From: Dioscorea cayenensis subsp. rotundata
Taxonomy: Eukaryota > Streptophyta > Magnoliopsida > Dioscoreales > Dioscoreaceae
Assembly (NCBI RefSeq): GCF_009730915.1
Contig: NC_052481.1
Coordinates: 21,116,461-21,180,460, forward strand
DNA: 64,000 bases
Direction: 5' to 3'
The notes beneath the pieces are model-generated. The model did not search any database, was not told where the DNA came from, and worked only from the letters and a program-made list of their open reading frames with translations. Positions 21,275 to 32,178 of the stretch are shown here, one piece after another (the first letter of the stretch is position 1; each line of letters starts with the position of its first letter). A program made the translations under genes and the position numbers.

Positions 21275-23272
21275 CTTTTTTTTTTTTGATAAAGTGGATA
21301 AACCACAATGCATTAATCAAAAAAAGCAAGTTCAAAACACAAAAACAAACAAATCATCCACTATAAGTGGAAACAAAAAGACACAAACAGGCAGGAAAAC
21401 AATAGTCCAACATGGACCGAAAGGACACACCGAGACATAGGGGGAGGAGAGAGGGACTCCTCCAAGACTCAGCACCATAGTGGACCACTAGCCAGAGGAC
21501 TCCTCGTGCCTATCGGGCTCCATCTCCTCGTGAGGGGGGCCTGGGAACTGGATGCAGCGCCGAACCGCAGCAATAGACTCCTCAAGCCTGTGCAAATCCC
21601 TAGCAGGGACCACTGGAATCCAAGAGATATACATATGACAAATTTTCAAAAACAAAGCATGCCAAGGAATAAAAACTGAGTTGAAAATACAGTTATTTCT
21701 AGCAAGCCAAATTTGCCACAAAAACACTCTAGCAATCAAAGAGCATGACAAAGTGAGCCGAGGGCTAAGCTCGCGGTACCAGTCATCCCAGAGGTCCGAG
21801 CAGGAAGAGGGAATACATGGGAAAGAAAAAATGCTAGCAAGACGATCCCATATATCCCTCGCCAAGGGGCACCTAAAAAACAAATGATCGATTGACTCAG
21901 TATCCGAGCAACAAAGGAGGCAGGTTGCAGTGGGCAGCTTGTTGCAACCACGGGCAAAAAGCGTGTCAAGCGTGAGGATTTTCCTTTCCCCAACCAACCA
22001 TGCAAAAGCAGCAATTTTTCGTGGGATGAAGCGTTTAAAGATCCTCGGGGTGATACTGCATCTCAGTCCCCTGTCGATAAGGAAATTGTAGAAAGACTTG
22101 ACAGTGAAAGAGCCATCAGCAGTAAGCTTCCAGACTTTGAGGTCAGGAAGATCCCCAGACGCAGAGCGGAAGCTAGTACTAAGCTCAGCCAAATAGGGAT
22201 CGTCTCCCAAAGAGCCTGTGGGGAGATCCAAGAGCATCTCCCAAACAGTCACAAAAGGGGAGATAGTCGAGTGGAAAGCTTCAGCCCAGCGGTATTTAGG
22301 GGCACAACCATCGTGCCAATTATCCAACCAAAAGAGTGTGGTGAGTCCATCCTTGACGTGGGAGCGAAGGCAGGCTTTGAAAACTTCCAACGACGGGAGA
22401 AGGCCTTGCCAAAAGAAAGAGCTCCGGCGATGGCGGGGTACCCAAAGGTTCCACCTCGGATGTTGTTGGAAATAATTGAATAGAATGGGCGCCGACCCAC
22501 ACCAGGAATCAACCTTTAAGATTTTCCACCACCATTTCCCGAGAAGAGCACCATTGAACTCGGCAAGATTGATGATCCCCCAGCCCCCTTGATTCCTAGG
22601 GAGACACAGTCTAAGCCAGTTGACCAGACGCATTTAGGCCTATCCAGATCAGGACCCTTCCACAAGAAATCTCTTCTTAGGCCGTCAATACGTTTGACCA
22701 CCCACTTAGGGAGACGAAAGATCGACATCCAGTAAGTGGGTAACGCCGACAAAACGGAATTAATGAGAATGAGCCTGCCCCCCAGTGACAGGTAATTGGC
22801 CTTCCAAGAGGTGAGCCTATCCTTGACTTTGTGGATGAGAACCTCCCAGTCCTGATATCGCGGCCTTCTACCAGCAATCGGTACCCCCAGATATGTGATC
22901 GGGAGGGTGCTAGCAGCACAATTAAGCGTGCCCAGGGAAGATTGGCTGGGCAGGGATCCAAAACCGGTAGAGAACAAGCAAGTTTTGTGGAGGTTAATCG
23001 CCAAACCAGATATATCTTTGTAGATAAATAGGATTAACTTAATAATCTTAAGGTCCTCGGTCCCTCCTGCTGATAAAATGATCAGATCATCTGCGTATTG
23101 CAGATGGCAAACATTTCCAAAATTACCAAGCGGGACCCCATACAGAATGTGTGAAGTAAGAGCATGGTTGAACATAGAGCTGAGCACGTCAGCCACAAGA
23201 ACAAAGAGCAGCAGCGACAGGGGGTCCCCTTGACGCAAACCACGCTGGTATCTGACATATCCTTCAGGAGAG
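21275..23272 (-). mobile_element. L1 LINE, 5'-truncated, ORF2 almost intact
   Basis: Read on the minus strand, it starts in reverse transcriptase (RYQRGLRQGDPLSLLLFVL, then the catalytic QYADDLIIL near 23090). It continues through LPITYLGVPIAGRRPRYQDW and RRDFLWKGPDLDRPKC. A single frame change near 22630 joins it to a 381-codon frame. That frame carries GGWGIINLAEFNGALLGKWW, FTVKSFYNFLIDRG and the zinc-knuckle-like CLLCCSDTESIDHLFFRC. The 3' end is at 21275-21300 (gtggataaaccac on the plus strand). It is inserted in the second copy of module P, with loss of about 80 bp of that module. The few lesions suggest a relatively young insertion. Confidence 0.88.
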
Positions 23273-24078
23273 CCATAAGCCATGCAAAGGCCTGAAATAT
23301 TTTTGGACCAATTGAGATGGTTATGTTTTGACCTCAGAGAACTGTGAATTGTTAGTGATTTGAATTACATTAAATTATGACACTCAATTAGGACATAAGC
23401 CAAGTCAAATGATTACAATTTGAGTAAAATAGTGTTTGATAATAAGTAATAATGTCATAATTTTTACTTAAATTTCATGATTTATTCACTCTCATAAAAA
23501 AAAATAAAATAAAACAATGATACTAACTATGGTGGAATAAGATTAATCAATACATATAAAAAAAAAAAATTCAATTTTAAAAAAAGTTTTGCTTCCTACA
23601 TATGTTTTAGTTTTCCTTACATATATAAAATATGGTTCGGTTCCTCAACAATGAAAAATTGCTAGTCTTTAAATGGACTTTGATTTTTCATTTTGAGCCA
23701 TAAATAAAAAAATATAGATCAACCAAGAATTTTAGTCGATCTTTGATTTGAGAGAGTGGTCTTAACATCCAACCGTCCCTCATAATGATTCCTCTCTTGA
23801 CTTGACTAGGAATAGTATCCAATTGTACCTCATAATAATGACAATTTTTTTCTTCCTTGTGGAATTAGTTGCTACATAAATCTATGCCAAATTAATTGCC
23901 TATCAAAGAAAATTTGGGGGTATGACTCCAAATCAATAGACTTTTCCAAGCTCATGCTTGCCATCTCTCTCACGACCATATCAATTCCACCGTCAACAGG
24001 AGCAACAGTGTTTTATTCAACTTTCAATCAGAGATGGATATGTGGCTTTTTCATATTTCACAATAGAATAAATTTTTT

Positions 24079-24329
24079 GCCAACGACCTTCGGGTCTATT
24101 GGTACATGGATCACCGATAGAGCTCTCACCAAGTGGTGAGAGTTCGATTCTCGGCTGAGGGTACATTTCTGGGAGTTGTGAATAGTGGTTGTGTACGAAT
24201 GGTTCCAGCGTCCACGTGAGCACGGCCCCGTCCTCACTTGTTCCACCGAGGCTTGTGCACGTCCCTGGGGTCTCTAGTGGGTTCGCCCTGCTCCTCTTCC
24301 AAAAAAAAATAATAATAAATAAATAAATA
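24079..24329 (+). mobile_element. tRNA-derived SINE (family 2)
   Basis: The head reads gccaacgaccttcgggtcta with a B-box gagttcgattctc. A body with ggctgagggtacatttctgg follows, then a GC-rich 3' part and an A/T-rich tail. The target duplication aataaattttt flanks it (24067-24077 and 24330-24340). The module copy near 21155-21175 shows the empty site. A second member lies at 55495-55735. Confidence 0.8.
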
Positions 24330-24708
24330 AATAAATTTTTCCTAGCTTATGCTTGTCATCTCTTTTTTGATCTTGATCTCGTTCTTATACGAGTATGCCA
24401 ATTCTAATGTCATAAAGAGAGATGGTTTTTTATTTGTCTTTCAATTAAAAGGAGTAATTCATGCATAAATGGCTTTTCATATATCACAAAAGAAATATCA
24501 AAGAAAAAAAACCATGCAAGAACCTGAAATGTATTTGCACCAATTGAGATGGTTATATTTTGACCTCTGAGTATTGTGAATTGTTAGTGATTTGAATTAT
24601 ATCAAATTATTACACTCAATTAGGACATAACCCAAGTCAAATGATTAAAATTTGAGTAAATAGTGTTTGCTAACAAGTAATGATGTCATAATTTTTACTT
24701 AAATATTA

Positions 24709-27253
24709 TTTTTATTTTTTTTTGAATAAAGTGGATAAACCACAAATTTATTGAAAAAGAGCAAACTGAAAACAACAAAGTACAAAAGAAAGTACAACAA
24801 GCATAGGAGCTAAGCAGAAGTCTGTTATCCTCACCAGTGATGAGAATAACAGAATACAAGGAAAACAAAAAGAAAGATAAAAGAGGAGCAATCTGAAGCC
24901 GGCGAAGTCAACCATAAGGAGGCACAGGCCGACGAGAGAAGGAGGAAGCGGACTACTCCCACAGATCGATCGGCGCCCGATCACCAGTCGCAGCAGGAGG
25001 ATCCGGGGCCGAGGAAGTTTAAGGAACGCTTGATCTTCGAGAACCCTCCGAGTCAATCAAAGAGTGGGAGTCGAATCTGCAGTAATCCAGAAAGAATCAT
25101 ATTAGCCAGTATTATAAATTGTAACAGAAGTTTGTGAATATTTTTGGTTAAAAATACGGTTGTTGCGTTCCAGCCAGATATTCCAGAAGATGGCTCGGGA
25201 ACAGAGGTCCCAGAATATTTCGAGGGAAGAATTAATGAGGGAATCAATTGGTCCAAATGTTATATCTTGAGGAGGGTAGAATTTCGATGTCGAATAAACA
25301 TTTGAAGAATGACCAAATTCGCTCAGAGTAGAATCTGATGTAAGAAAAAGGTGGTCCACCTGATTCGATGTTATTATGGCAAAAGGGTACAAGTGTCGCT
25401 AGCGGAAGGGTTGCATCCTTTTTGAATAGGTTCTCAAGAGTTAGAATTTTTGTTATCCCGGGCAAGCCAACAGAATAAGGTGATTTTGCTAGGAGACTTA
25501 GTTTTCCAGAAATTGGAATAAAGTTGATTAAGAAGTCCTCCATCAATTAGAAAAATTGTAAAAAAAGATTTGATCGTGAAAGTTCCATTCTTTTCTAATG
25601 ACCCGGAAGTAAGAGTCATCATTATCATTGGAACAATCCGGTAAAGAATTTAGAAGTCTGATGATATCATTTGTAGTGGCTGATCTAAAGAGATTACCCT
25701 GGGAGTTGATAATAAGAATAAATTGTTTTAAGGTAATCCAAGGGTAAGGACAGTCCAGAAAGAGAGAATCATAAACGTTTCTAGGTGACCTGCCCTCTAA
25801 CCATCTATCAAACCAGAATAGAGTTTTTTCACCATTGCCAATTGATTTGGTTAGGCAGGAACGGAATGAATGAAGTATGGTATTAATTCCCGCCCAAAAG
25901 AACGATTTATTTCTGGGGGGTTGTGAGAAAAGAAAGGTTGGGGAGTCACTGTAAAAATAATTGGCTTTAATGATCATGGACCAGCATGATTCTGGTGCAG
26001 TAATGAATTTCCACCACCATTTGCCAAGTAAGGCTTTATTGAATTCCTGAAGATTAAGGATGCCCCAGCCACCCATGCTTCTGGGTCGACAAATTCTGTT
26101 CCAAGCAATTAATCTTAACCCCTTAGATCCCAGGTCCGGGCCTTTCCAAAGAAAGTCTCTCCTGATTTTGTCAATATCATGTATGACCCAGGTAGGAAGT
26201 TTGAAAACTGACATCCAATAAACTGGGATGGAAGATAACACAGAGTTGATAAGAGTTAAGCGACCCCCCAAAGAGAGGTAAATTGCTTTCCATTGAGTGA
26301 GCCGAGACCGAACAGAATCAATCAGCATCGCCCAGTCAGCTCTTCTAGGGCGTTTACCAGAGAGGGGTACCCCTAGGTAAGTGATGGGAAGACAATCTCT
26401 ATTGCAATTAAGAATTCTTGCAGAGGAGGGATTCGGTTGAAAACCGAAAAAGGTGGAGTAAAGACAGCTTTTTGAGAAGTTGATAGAGAGACCGGAGCAG
26501 CCTTCAAATAGGTAAAGAATTAATTTAACAATTTTAAGGTCTTCATGTCCACCCCCCGAGAAATGATAAGATCATCAGCATATTGTAAATGGCAAATGCT
26601 GTTAGAATGGTCAAGTTGTACCCCAATCAGAACTTTGGAATGAATCGCGTGGTAGAACATTGCACTAAGGGTATCAGCCGCTAAGGCAAAAAGAAGAGGA
26701 GAGAGAGGATCCCCTTGTCTTAGGCCTCTTTTGCAGCGAATGAAACCCTGAGTAGTACCATTAATGAGAATTTGAGTTTTGGCAGATTTGAGAATAGTGT
26801 GTATCCATGAGATCCAACGATTACCAAAGCCTCTAGCTTCTAGAATCTCAAGTAGAAAATTCCAGTCCAAGGAGTCAAAGGCTTTAGCGAAATCGACTTT
26901 AAGAGCGTGGCAGAGAATTTTTCCTTTTTGAAGATTGAAAATCACTTCCTGAGCAGAGAATAATATTATCAGCGATACATCTACCCTTAATGAATCCGGA
27001 TTGAGAATAATCCACTAATAAGCCAACCTTTTGGCTTAATCTAGATGCAAGGATTTTTGGAAATGATTTTTGCAAGTGGAATTGATAAAGGCTGATGGGT
27101 CCGAATTCGAAAACTTCAGTTGGGGATTTGGTTTTGGCTATAAGAGCAATGTGAACCCAGTTGAGGCGTTCAAAGTTTAAAGTGCCATCATAAAAGTCAC
27201 TGCAGATTTGAAATAGATCTCTCTGAATAAAACTCCAATGTTTTTGAAAGAGA
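24709..27253 (-). mobile_element. L1 LINE, 5'-truncated, RT and C-terminal region
   Basis: On the minus strand the reverse transcriptase shows SGFIKGRCIADN (about 26990), DFAKAFDSLDWNFLLEI (about 26890), RGLRQGDPLSPLLFALA (about 26720) and QYADDLII (about 26580). A 261-codon frame follows (YLSLGGRLTLINSVLS, RRDFLWKGPDLGSKG, GGWGILNLQEFNKALLGKWW), then broken C-terminal pieces. The 3' tail lies at 24709-24745 (gtggataaaccac). The direct repeat ttaaatatta (24699-24708 and 27254-27263) is the target duplication, and the empty site is visible in the module copy near 23470. Confidence 0.9.
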
Positions 27254-27708
27254 TTAAATATTAAAAAAAATAACAATGAATATGATGGAATGAGATTAAC
27301 CAATACATATTACAAAAAAAAAATCAATTAAAAAAAGTTTTTCTTCCTGCATATGCCTTAGTTTTCCTTTCATATGGTTTGCTTCCTCAACAATGGAAAA
27401 TTATTAATCCTTACATGGACTTTGATTATTCATTTTGAGCCAATAAATAAAACAAAAAGTTGAAATTATTGTTTGGAATAATTTTATTATTTAATGGAGA
27501 GTATTTCAATTATAATTTTTTTAAAAAAAAAATATATAGAGGAGAGTTTTCTTACAAAGAAGAGATGCCGAACAACTTGGCATCCTAATTTTTTTTCTTT
27601 ATTTTCTTTATTAAAACAAATATAGACTAAATATGGATTCAAACAAACCATTAATTAGAGAGTGATCTTAACATCCAACCGTCCCTCATAATAATTCCTC
27701 TCTTGACT

Positions 27709-28115
27709 TGACCCGGAATCATAATTACTTGTCTTTTCTTGTAGTCTTTTTCCATTATATATTTCTTGATTTGAAATAGTGATCTTAACATCCAACTATC
27801 CCTCATAATAATTCCTCTTGACTTGACCTCAAATCACAATTGCTTGTCTTTTCTTGTGGTCTTTCTCCATTATATATTTCGTGTATTGTTTGTCTTTTCT
27901 TGTGGTCTTTCTCCATTATATATTTCGTGTATTGTGACCCGGAATCATAATTACTTGTCTTTTCTTGTAGTCTTTTTCCATTATATATTTCTTGATTTGA
28001 AATAGTGATCTTAACATCCAACTATCCCTCATAATAATTCCTCTTGACTTGACCTCAAATCACAATTGCTTGTCTTTTCTTGTGGTCTTTCTCCATTATA
28101 TATTTCGTGTATTGT
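27709..28115. repeat. 226-bp tandem repeat with a nested 46-bp repeat
   Basis: The segment beginning gacccggaatcataattact at 27709 restarts at 27935. Within the first unit, a 46-bp stretch beginning ttgtcttttcttgtggtctt is itself present twice (about 27843-27888 and 27889-27934). The repeat derives from the end of module P. The overlapping open frames are repetitive and not genes. Confidence 0.85.
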
Positions 28116-28529
28116 TCCTCAGTAATAAAAGTTTCTTGCTTCGAATATTTCACTACTATCACAGATAATAAAACCTCTTTTTTTTTATATATATATATAT
28201 AACAAAAATTCATTGGCTTTTTTTTTTTTTGCAATGAGTTACATTCATTGACCTGATTTTTCAATTTTCCATTGAAGAGTGTCATTGTTGTTGCCTGGTC
28301 CAACACATGGGAATATCTGAGAGATAGATACTAACCCTAATGAGCTTCAGACCCTAATGAGCTTCAGTACAGTAGCTACGCAACAATACAGGCCTAATGA
28401 ACTTTTTATAGGCCAAGAACTAGAGGACGAAGTAGATTGACATGGACTGGTAATCAAAAAACAGAATTTAACTGCAAAATAGCTAAACTGATGACAATAA
28501 CTGAAGTCAAAATTATAAAGTAATCACAA
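28116..28529. other. Non-coding DNA between module P and block A
   Basis: AT-rich sequence with T runs at 28170 and 28220, and a short direct repeat (cctaatgagcttcag, twice near 28340-28365). Nothing gene-like is seen on either strand. Confidence 0.5.
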
Positions 28530-28689
28530 TATAAGAACCACAATTAGTAGATCCTAGCTAGTATGATATATGCTTGAATACTCCATGGCACAAATCTAAT
28601 TTACCAAATAGCATAAAGAGACAACATGCAAATGTTTTGGCAAAGGAATTAAAAAACAAAATCTTGGACAACTAATGGGTTTATATTTA

Positions 28690-28835
28690 AATAAGTAAAA
28701 CTACTAGCTATTCAACTATCTACGTCTATTCCAAAATTTGAATTCTTAAACAAAGTATTCCAAAATTCGAATTCTTATACTTACTAGCTATTCAACTGTC
28801 TATGTCTTTTCCAAAATTCAAATTCTTAAACAAGT
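28690..28835. repeat. Local ~95-bp tandem duplication in block A
   Basis: The string tactagctattcaact followed by a tcc-aaaattcgaattctta-type stretch occurs twice (about 28700 and 28790), with a third partial copy of the second half between them. The other block A copies (35870, 43990) have one copy. Confidence 0.6.
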
Positions 28836-30278
28836 AAGGCCCTCCTGGATAACTGATAGATGCATCACTGCAAACAAATGGAAGGTAGCAATCAAGTTCA
28901 AATCAGCATTTAGTTAGAGAAATTGAGTAAGCAGACAAAGGAATTTCTAGTTCAATCATAAGCAAGCAAATAATATTGACGAACAATTCAAAAAGAAGGA
29001 GAAAGAAAGAAGAAAAAGTTACTAGCTCAGAGGGCCACCTGATTGACGTAAAAAAGTCACTGCAATTAGAAGTTTGAATAACATGTTTATTCACATATAA
29101 GACAATCCCTTTTCAAAAACTTAGTAGTTTGCCTTCTAATCAAGTTATTAGAAATGAAAAAAAAAATCCAATCGGCTAAATTACAACAAGACTAGAGGGA
29201 ACTATGCACGTGAATATACCTCTTCTGCAGGAAGTGAGAAAAGAATAAATTTGCATTTCAAGCATTTAGAATCAAAACTTGAAACTTATTATGGGCAGAT
29301 CAGGTCAATTATCAAGTGTGGGGAATTCAAATTTGTTGCTGCAGAAGAGAATGATGCAATGTTTAACAAAGCAAAGTGGATTTTTGATAAAGAAATTTAT
29401 AAAATAATCAATAAAGAATCATTTCCCATAACAAGGAAGATGAACTCAAGGCAAGCAGGAGGTATACTGTGGATCATTGATGATTTCATCTACATGACCC
29501 ATTCAGTCTAATGCCTAAATAAAAACAAAATACAAACAAGTATCTTTCTCAGCTCACACATATGCAAATTAGAAAGACAAATTTATCCCATGGTAAAAGT
29601 AAAACTGAACTATTACCAAAGGAAATCACCCATTCAGTCCAAAATAGCTAAAATTTGGTTGATTATAATCGAGAATAGAGTATGTACTCAAGCACCATCT
29701 AGTGTAATTATTTTAGTAGAATAGAAGCAAGTTGATAACGATGGAACCTTTATTCTAGACTGGACAAGAGAGGCGCGCTTAGCATAATAACAGAATTTAT
29801 CAATAAATTCCTGTGAAGAAAACGATAGGCAAAATGTTACCTTCAAAGCACATGTATTATATAAACACAAGCTAAAATAATCATGAGCATCACTTCAAAA
29901 CTAGTGTATCCCCAAAATCAAATCTTTAATTGTCACAAGGGAAAATATTATAGGAATACTTGTAAAGTAGTCCATCTTTCATTGTCCTCTAATAAGGGTA
30001 GAAACTATACCATGTCTTCCCACAAGAGATGTGAACATATAGCAAAGCAAAGCTAACACCAAACCAACCCATGTTTGCCAAACCTCTCCGAAATTTTGCC
30101 CCAAAGCTACATATCCAAACAACCAAAACGAAATTAAACCTCCTCCAATTCTTGGATTTCTATAACCCTAACACAAAATTCAAAGAAAGCAAAGAAAAAA
30201 AATTAAATTTTCAGTATGAAACCAAAACAAAAATCCTGAAAATCAAGAGTCAAGATCCAAGATGGCCAGGGATATTAC

Positions 30279-30485
30279 CAATCGGCCTTCTTCGTAGTCC
30301 TCTACGCAGATGGAATCAACAAGGAGGTCATCGACTGCCTCGAAAGCGCCATTGCCATCGACGCCGAAGTCGAAGTCCTCGTCAGCTAGGGAAGTTGAAA
30401 ATGTAGTTGGATGATGGGCCTTATCAACCTCCACCATCTGACGGGCCAGCACCTCGTGCACCACCGAGCTCGCAACCTCCGCCAT
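30279..30485 (-). pseudogene. First-exon-like fragment, best-preserved copy
   Basis: From the ATG at 30485 the minus strand reads MAEVASSVVHEVLARQMVEV, then a Ser/Thr-rich segment. An acidic segment follows, containing ADEDFDFGVDGNGAFEAVDD and later CVEDYEEG, and it ends at a possible splice donor (gattg|gtaata). This is the only one of four copies whose frame is open throughout. GC content is higher than the surroundings, as expected of a coding exon. The acidic VDDLLVD-type stretch resembles plant GATA-factor N-termini, which is a weak similarity, and no following exon is recognisable within 2 kb. I class it as a duplicated exon fragment; expression data could overturn that. Confidence 0.45.
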
Positions 30486-30622
30486 TAATGCGCCTCTTCT
30501 CCGGCTCCTCCATTGCCGCGATAGCTCAACGAGGCTTTATTAGAAGCTCGAGGAGGTGCGGTTGGCTTTATGAACCGGGTTTGGCTGGCAAACGGGCGCA
30601 ATTGGGTTCGAACCTAATTGGA

Positions 30623-32010
30623 ACAAGCTACTTGAGATGCTGCTCAAGTTGATATTAGTCATATCCAAGTGTTGTAATGAAGTGAGATTAGAAAGCCATT
30701 GATAATCATGCTCGATGATATCAAAATAATTGTAACTGATGTCTAGATATTGAAGGGTTTTTAGGTTGACCAGGAAGGAAGGCACTGAAAAATCGATGGA
30801 GTTTCCATACAGATCAAGGATGGAGAGAGATGAGAGGTTGAGATGGGGAATGAAAAGAGGAATGCTATCAAGCCCACAACCAGACAAACGTATCTCCTTT
30901 ATGGAAGGAAGCTTGTTCAGGGCTAGAAACAAGCTGCTTGATGAGTTACTGCCAAAGATGACACCACTCACAACAAGGTGTTGCAGTGAAGAAAGATGAG
31001 AAAGCCATTGATGCGCAGGATCATCAACATAAACTCCATCATTATATGAGAGGTCAAGAGTGTGCAAACCGGAGAGATTTCCAAAATTAGCAGGAATTAG
31101 TCCACCAAAGTGAGAATTAGAGAGATTGAGGTACCTCAACTCCTCGAACTAACTGATGAATGATGGAATACTTGTTCCATTGAAGAAGTTGCAACTCAAG
31201 TCAAGATGATTCAAATGTTGAAGTTGAAGCAAAGATGGAGAGATCTCACCTCTCAGCTGCGAGTAATGCAAGTAAAAAGACTCGTCTAACCACGGATACG
31301 GACCCCTGAGTTGCAGTCCAACAATGTTGCCGGTGAGTAGGGATGGCAATGGGACGGGGCGGGGGCGGGGCATGCCTCTACCATCCCCACCCCGCATGGT
31401 AATAAGCGGGCCACCGGCGGAGGCGGGGCCGGGGCGGGCACTAGCAGGGCACTATTCTCGTCCCGTTTTTTGTTTTCCGTTAATCTCCCGCCTTGCTTAT
31501 AGTTATAAATAAGTATTTAAAATTCTTAAAAACATTTATAAAATAGATTTATTTTATAAAACACATATTTTTAAAAACAACTCATAAGAAATTTATTAAA
31601 AATTAAAAGAAAAATTCATTTACCCTATACATTATATAATATTTATAATAAATTAAATTATTATCGGGACGGGGCTGGGCAAGCAAATACCAAACCTGCC
31701 CCACCCCGCTCAAAATCGGGGCGGATCGGAGCGGGAACTTCGGGGCGGATCGGGTTTTGCCATCCCTACCAGTGAGGTTGTCACAATGGACTCCTTCCCG
31801 TGAGCAGCAGTCTTGTCCAATCACCCAAGATGACAGCTTGTTGTTTGGATCTTTTATGTGCTTCTTGAAGTCAAGAAGGGCCATTCTCTCTCTCTCTCTA
31901 TGCAAGCAGTGCATGATGATCTACTAATGAGTTCTACTAATACTAGTATTACGAGTAGTGGCAGCATACGAATGGCACCGCTCATTGCTGCTTGTGACGG
32001 TTTAGCGAAG
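30623..32010 (-). pseudogene. LRR receptor-like protein, N-terminal part, broken
   Basis: It corresponds to the first third of the intact RLPs: signal peptide region (31977 down), LRRNT cap, and LRRs up to the second NLTSLQHLDM block. Lesions: a short indel in the repeated ag of the signal/cap junction near 31895-31905 shifts the frame. The cap tryptophan is changed (QDCCSREGVHC). A 431-bp hAT element splits the gene at 31338-31768. An in-frame stop interrupts the sequence after FIS near 31150. The gene ends abruptly at about 30623, fused to block A. More than half of the ectodomain, the membrane helix and the tail are missing. The upstream flank is of the same type as that of the RLP at 37.8-40.6 kb. 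Confidence 0.9.
31338..31768. mobile_element. Non-autonomous hAT element (431 bp) inside an RLP pseudogene
   Basis: Terminal inverted repeats start tagggatggcaa and end ttgccatcccta, followed inward by GC-rich gggcggggc-type stretches on both ends and an AT-rich middle. The 8-bp target duplication is ccggtgag (31330-31337) and ccagtgag (31769-31776), with one mismatch. Both features are diagnostic of the hAT superfamily. There is no transposase. Removing it restores the continuity of the RLP cap-to-LRR junction seen in the paralogues. Confidence 0.92.
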
Positions 32011-32178
32011 ATGATGAGCTTTTCTTTTCTATCTCTATCTAATGATGGAAACTAAGTTAGGGTTCGCTTGACCAGTGAGTCACAAAGTCATGGAAATGGG
32101 AGTGTGATGCAAGTGTTAAGCATCCTCAATTTATTAGGGGAAATTAAAGGCGTTTGGTTTATCAAAGAAGGATTCGGG

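Larger units (their letters stand above)
18340..27700. repeat. Tandem array of an upstream module (P), four partial copies
   Basis: With the LINEs and SINEs removed, a segment of about 1.1-1.2 kb recurs in direct orientation at about 18340-18530, 20165-21262, 23273-24520 and 24520-27700. Landmarks in order are: ggaccaattgagatggtt, attgtgaattgttagtgatt, cataatttttacttaaat, tacatatgttttagttttcc, gagagagtgatcttaacatc, ctcataataattcctctctt, gttgctacataaatctatg, atatttcacaaaagaata and cgccaattctaacgtcaaaa. No coding sequence is conserved among the copies. The array lies upstream of the 1140-aa RLP gene, so it may be amplified distal promoter DNA. Confidence 0.75.
28530..30622. repeat. Block A, copy 2 of the RLP-cluster module
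   Basis: It shares with the other copies the start (aaccacaattagtagatcct), the tcatttcccataacaagg stretch at 29420, and the ccatgtttgccaaacctctc stretch at 30068. The GC-rich first-exon fragment is at the right end. At about 30622 it is joined directly to the middle of an RLP pseudogene, a recombination junction not present in the other copies. Confidence 0.8.

Noticed and set aside
24079-24150. Possible tRNA gene at the head of the second SINE family
   Set aside because: Same reasoning: tRNA-like promoter boxes belong to a repeated element with a long GC-rich body and an A-rich end.
27709-28115. CRISPR-like array
   Set aside because: The repeats are long, adjacent and without unique spacers of uniform size, and the DNA is plant nuclear. 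It is an ordinary tandem repeat.
29251-29511. An 86-aa gene within block A copy 2
   Set aside because: The homologous segments in the other block A copies are broken by stops and indels in this frame, so there is no sign of protein-level conservation.
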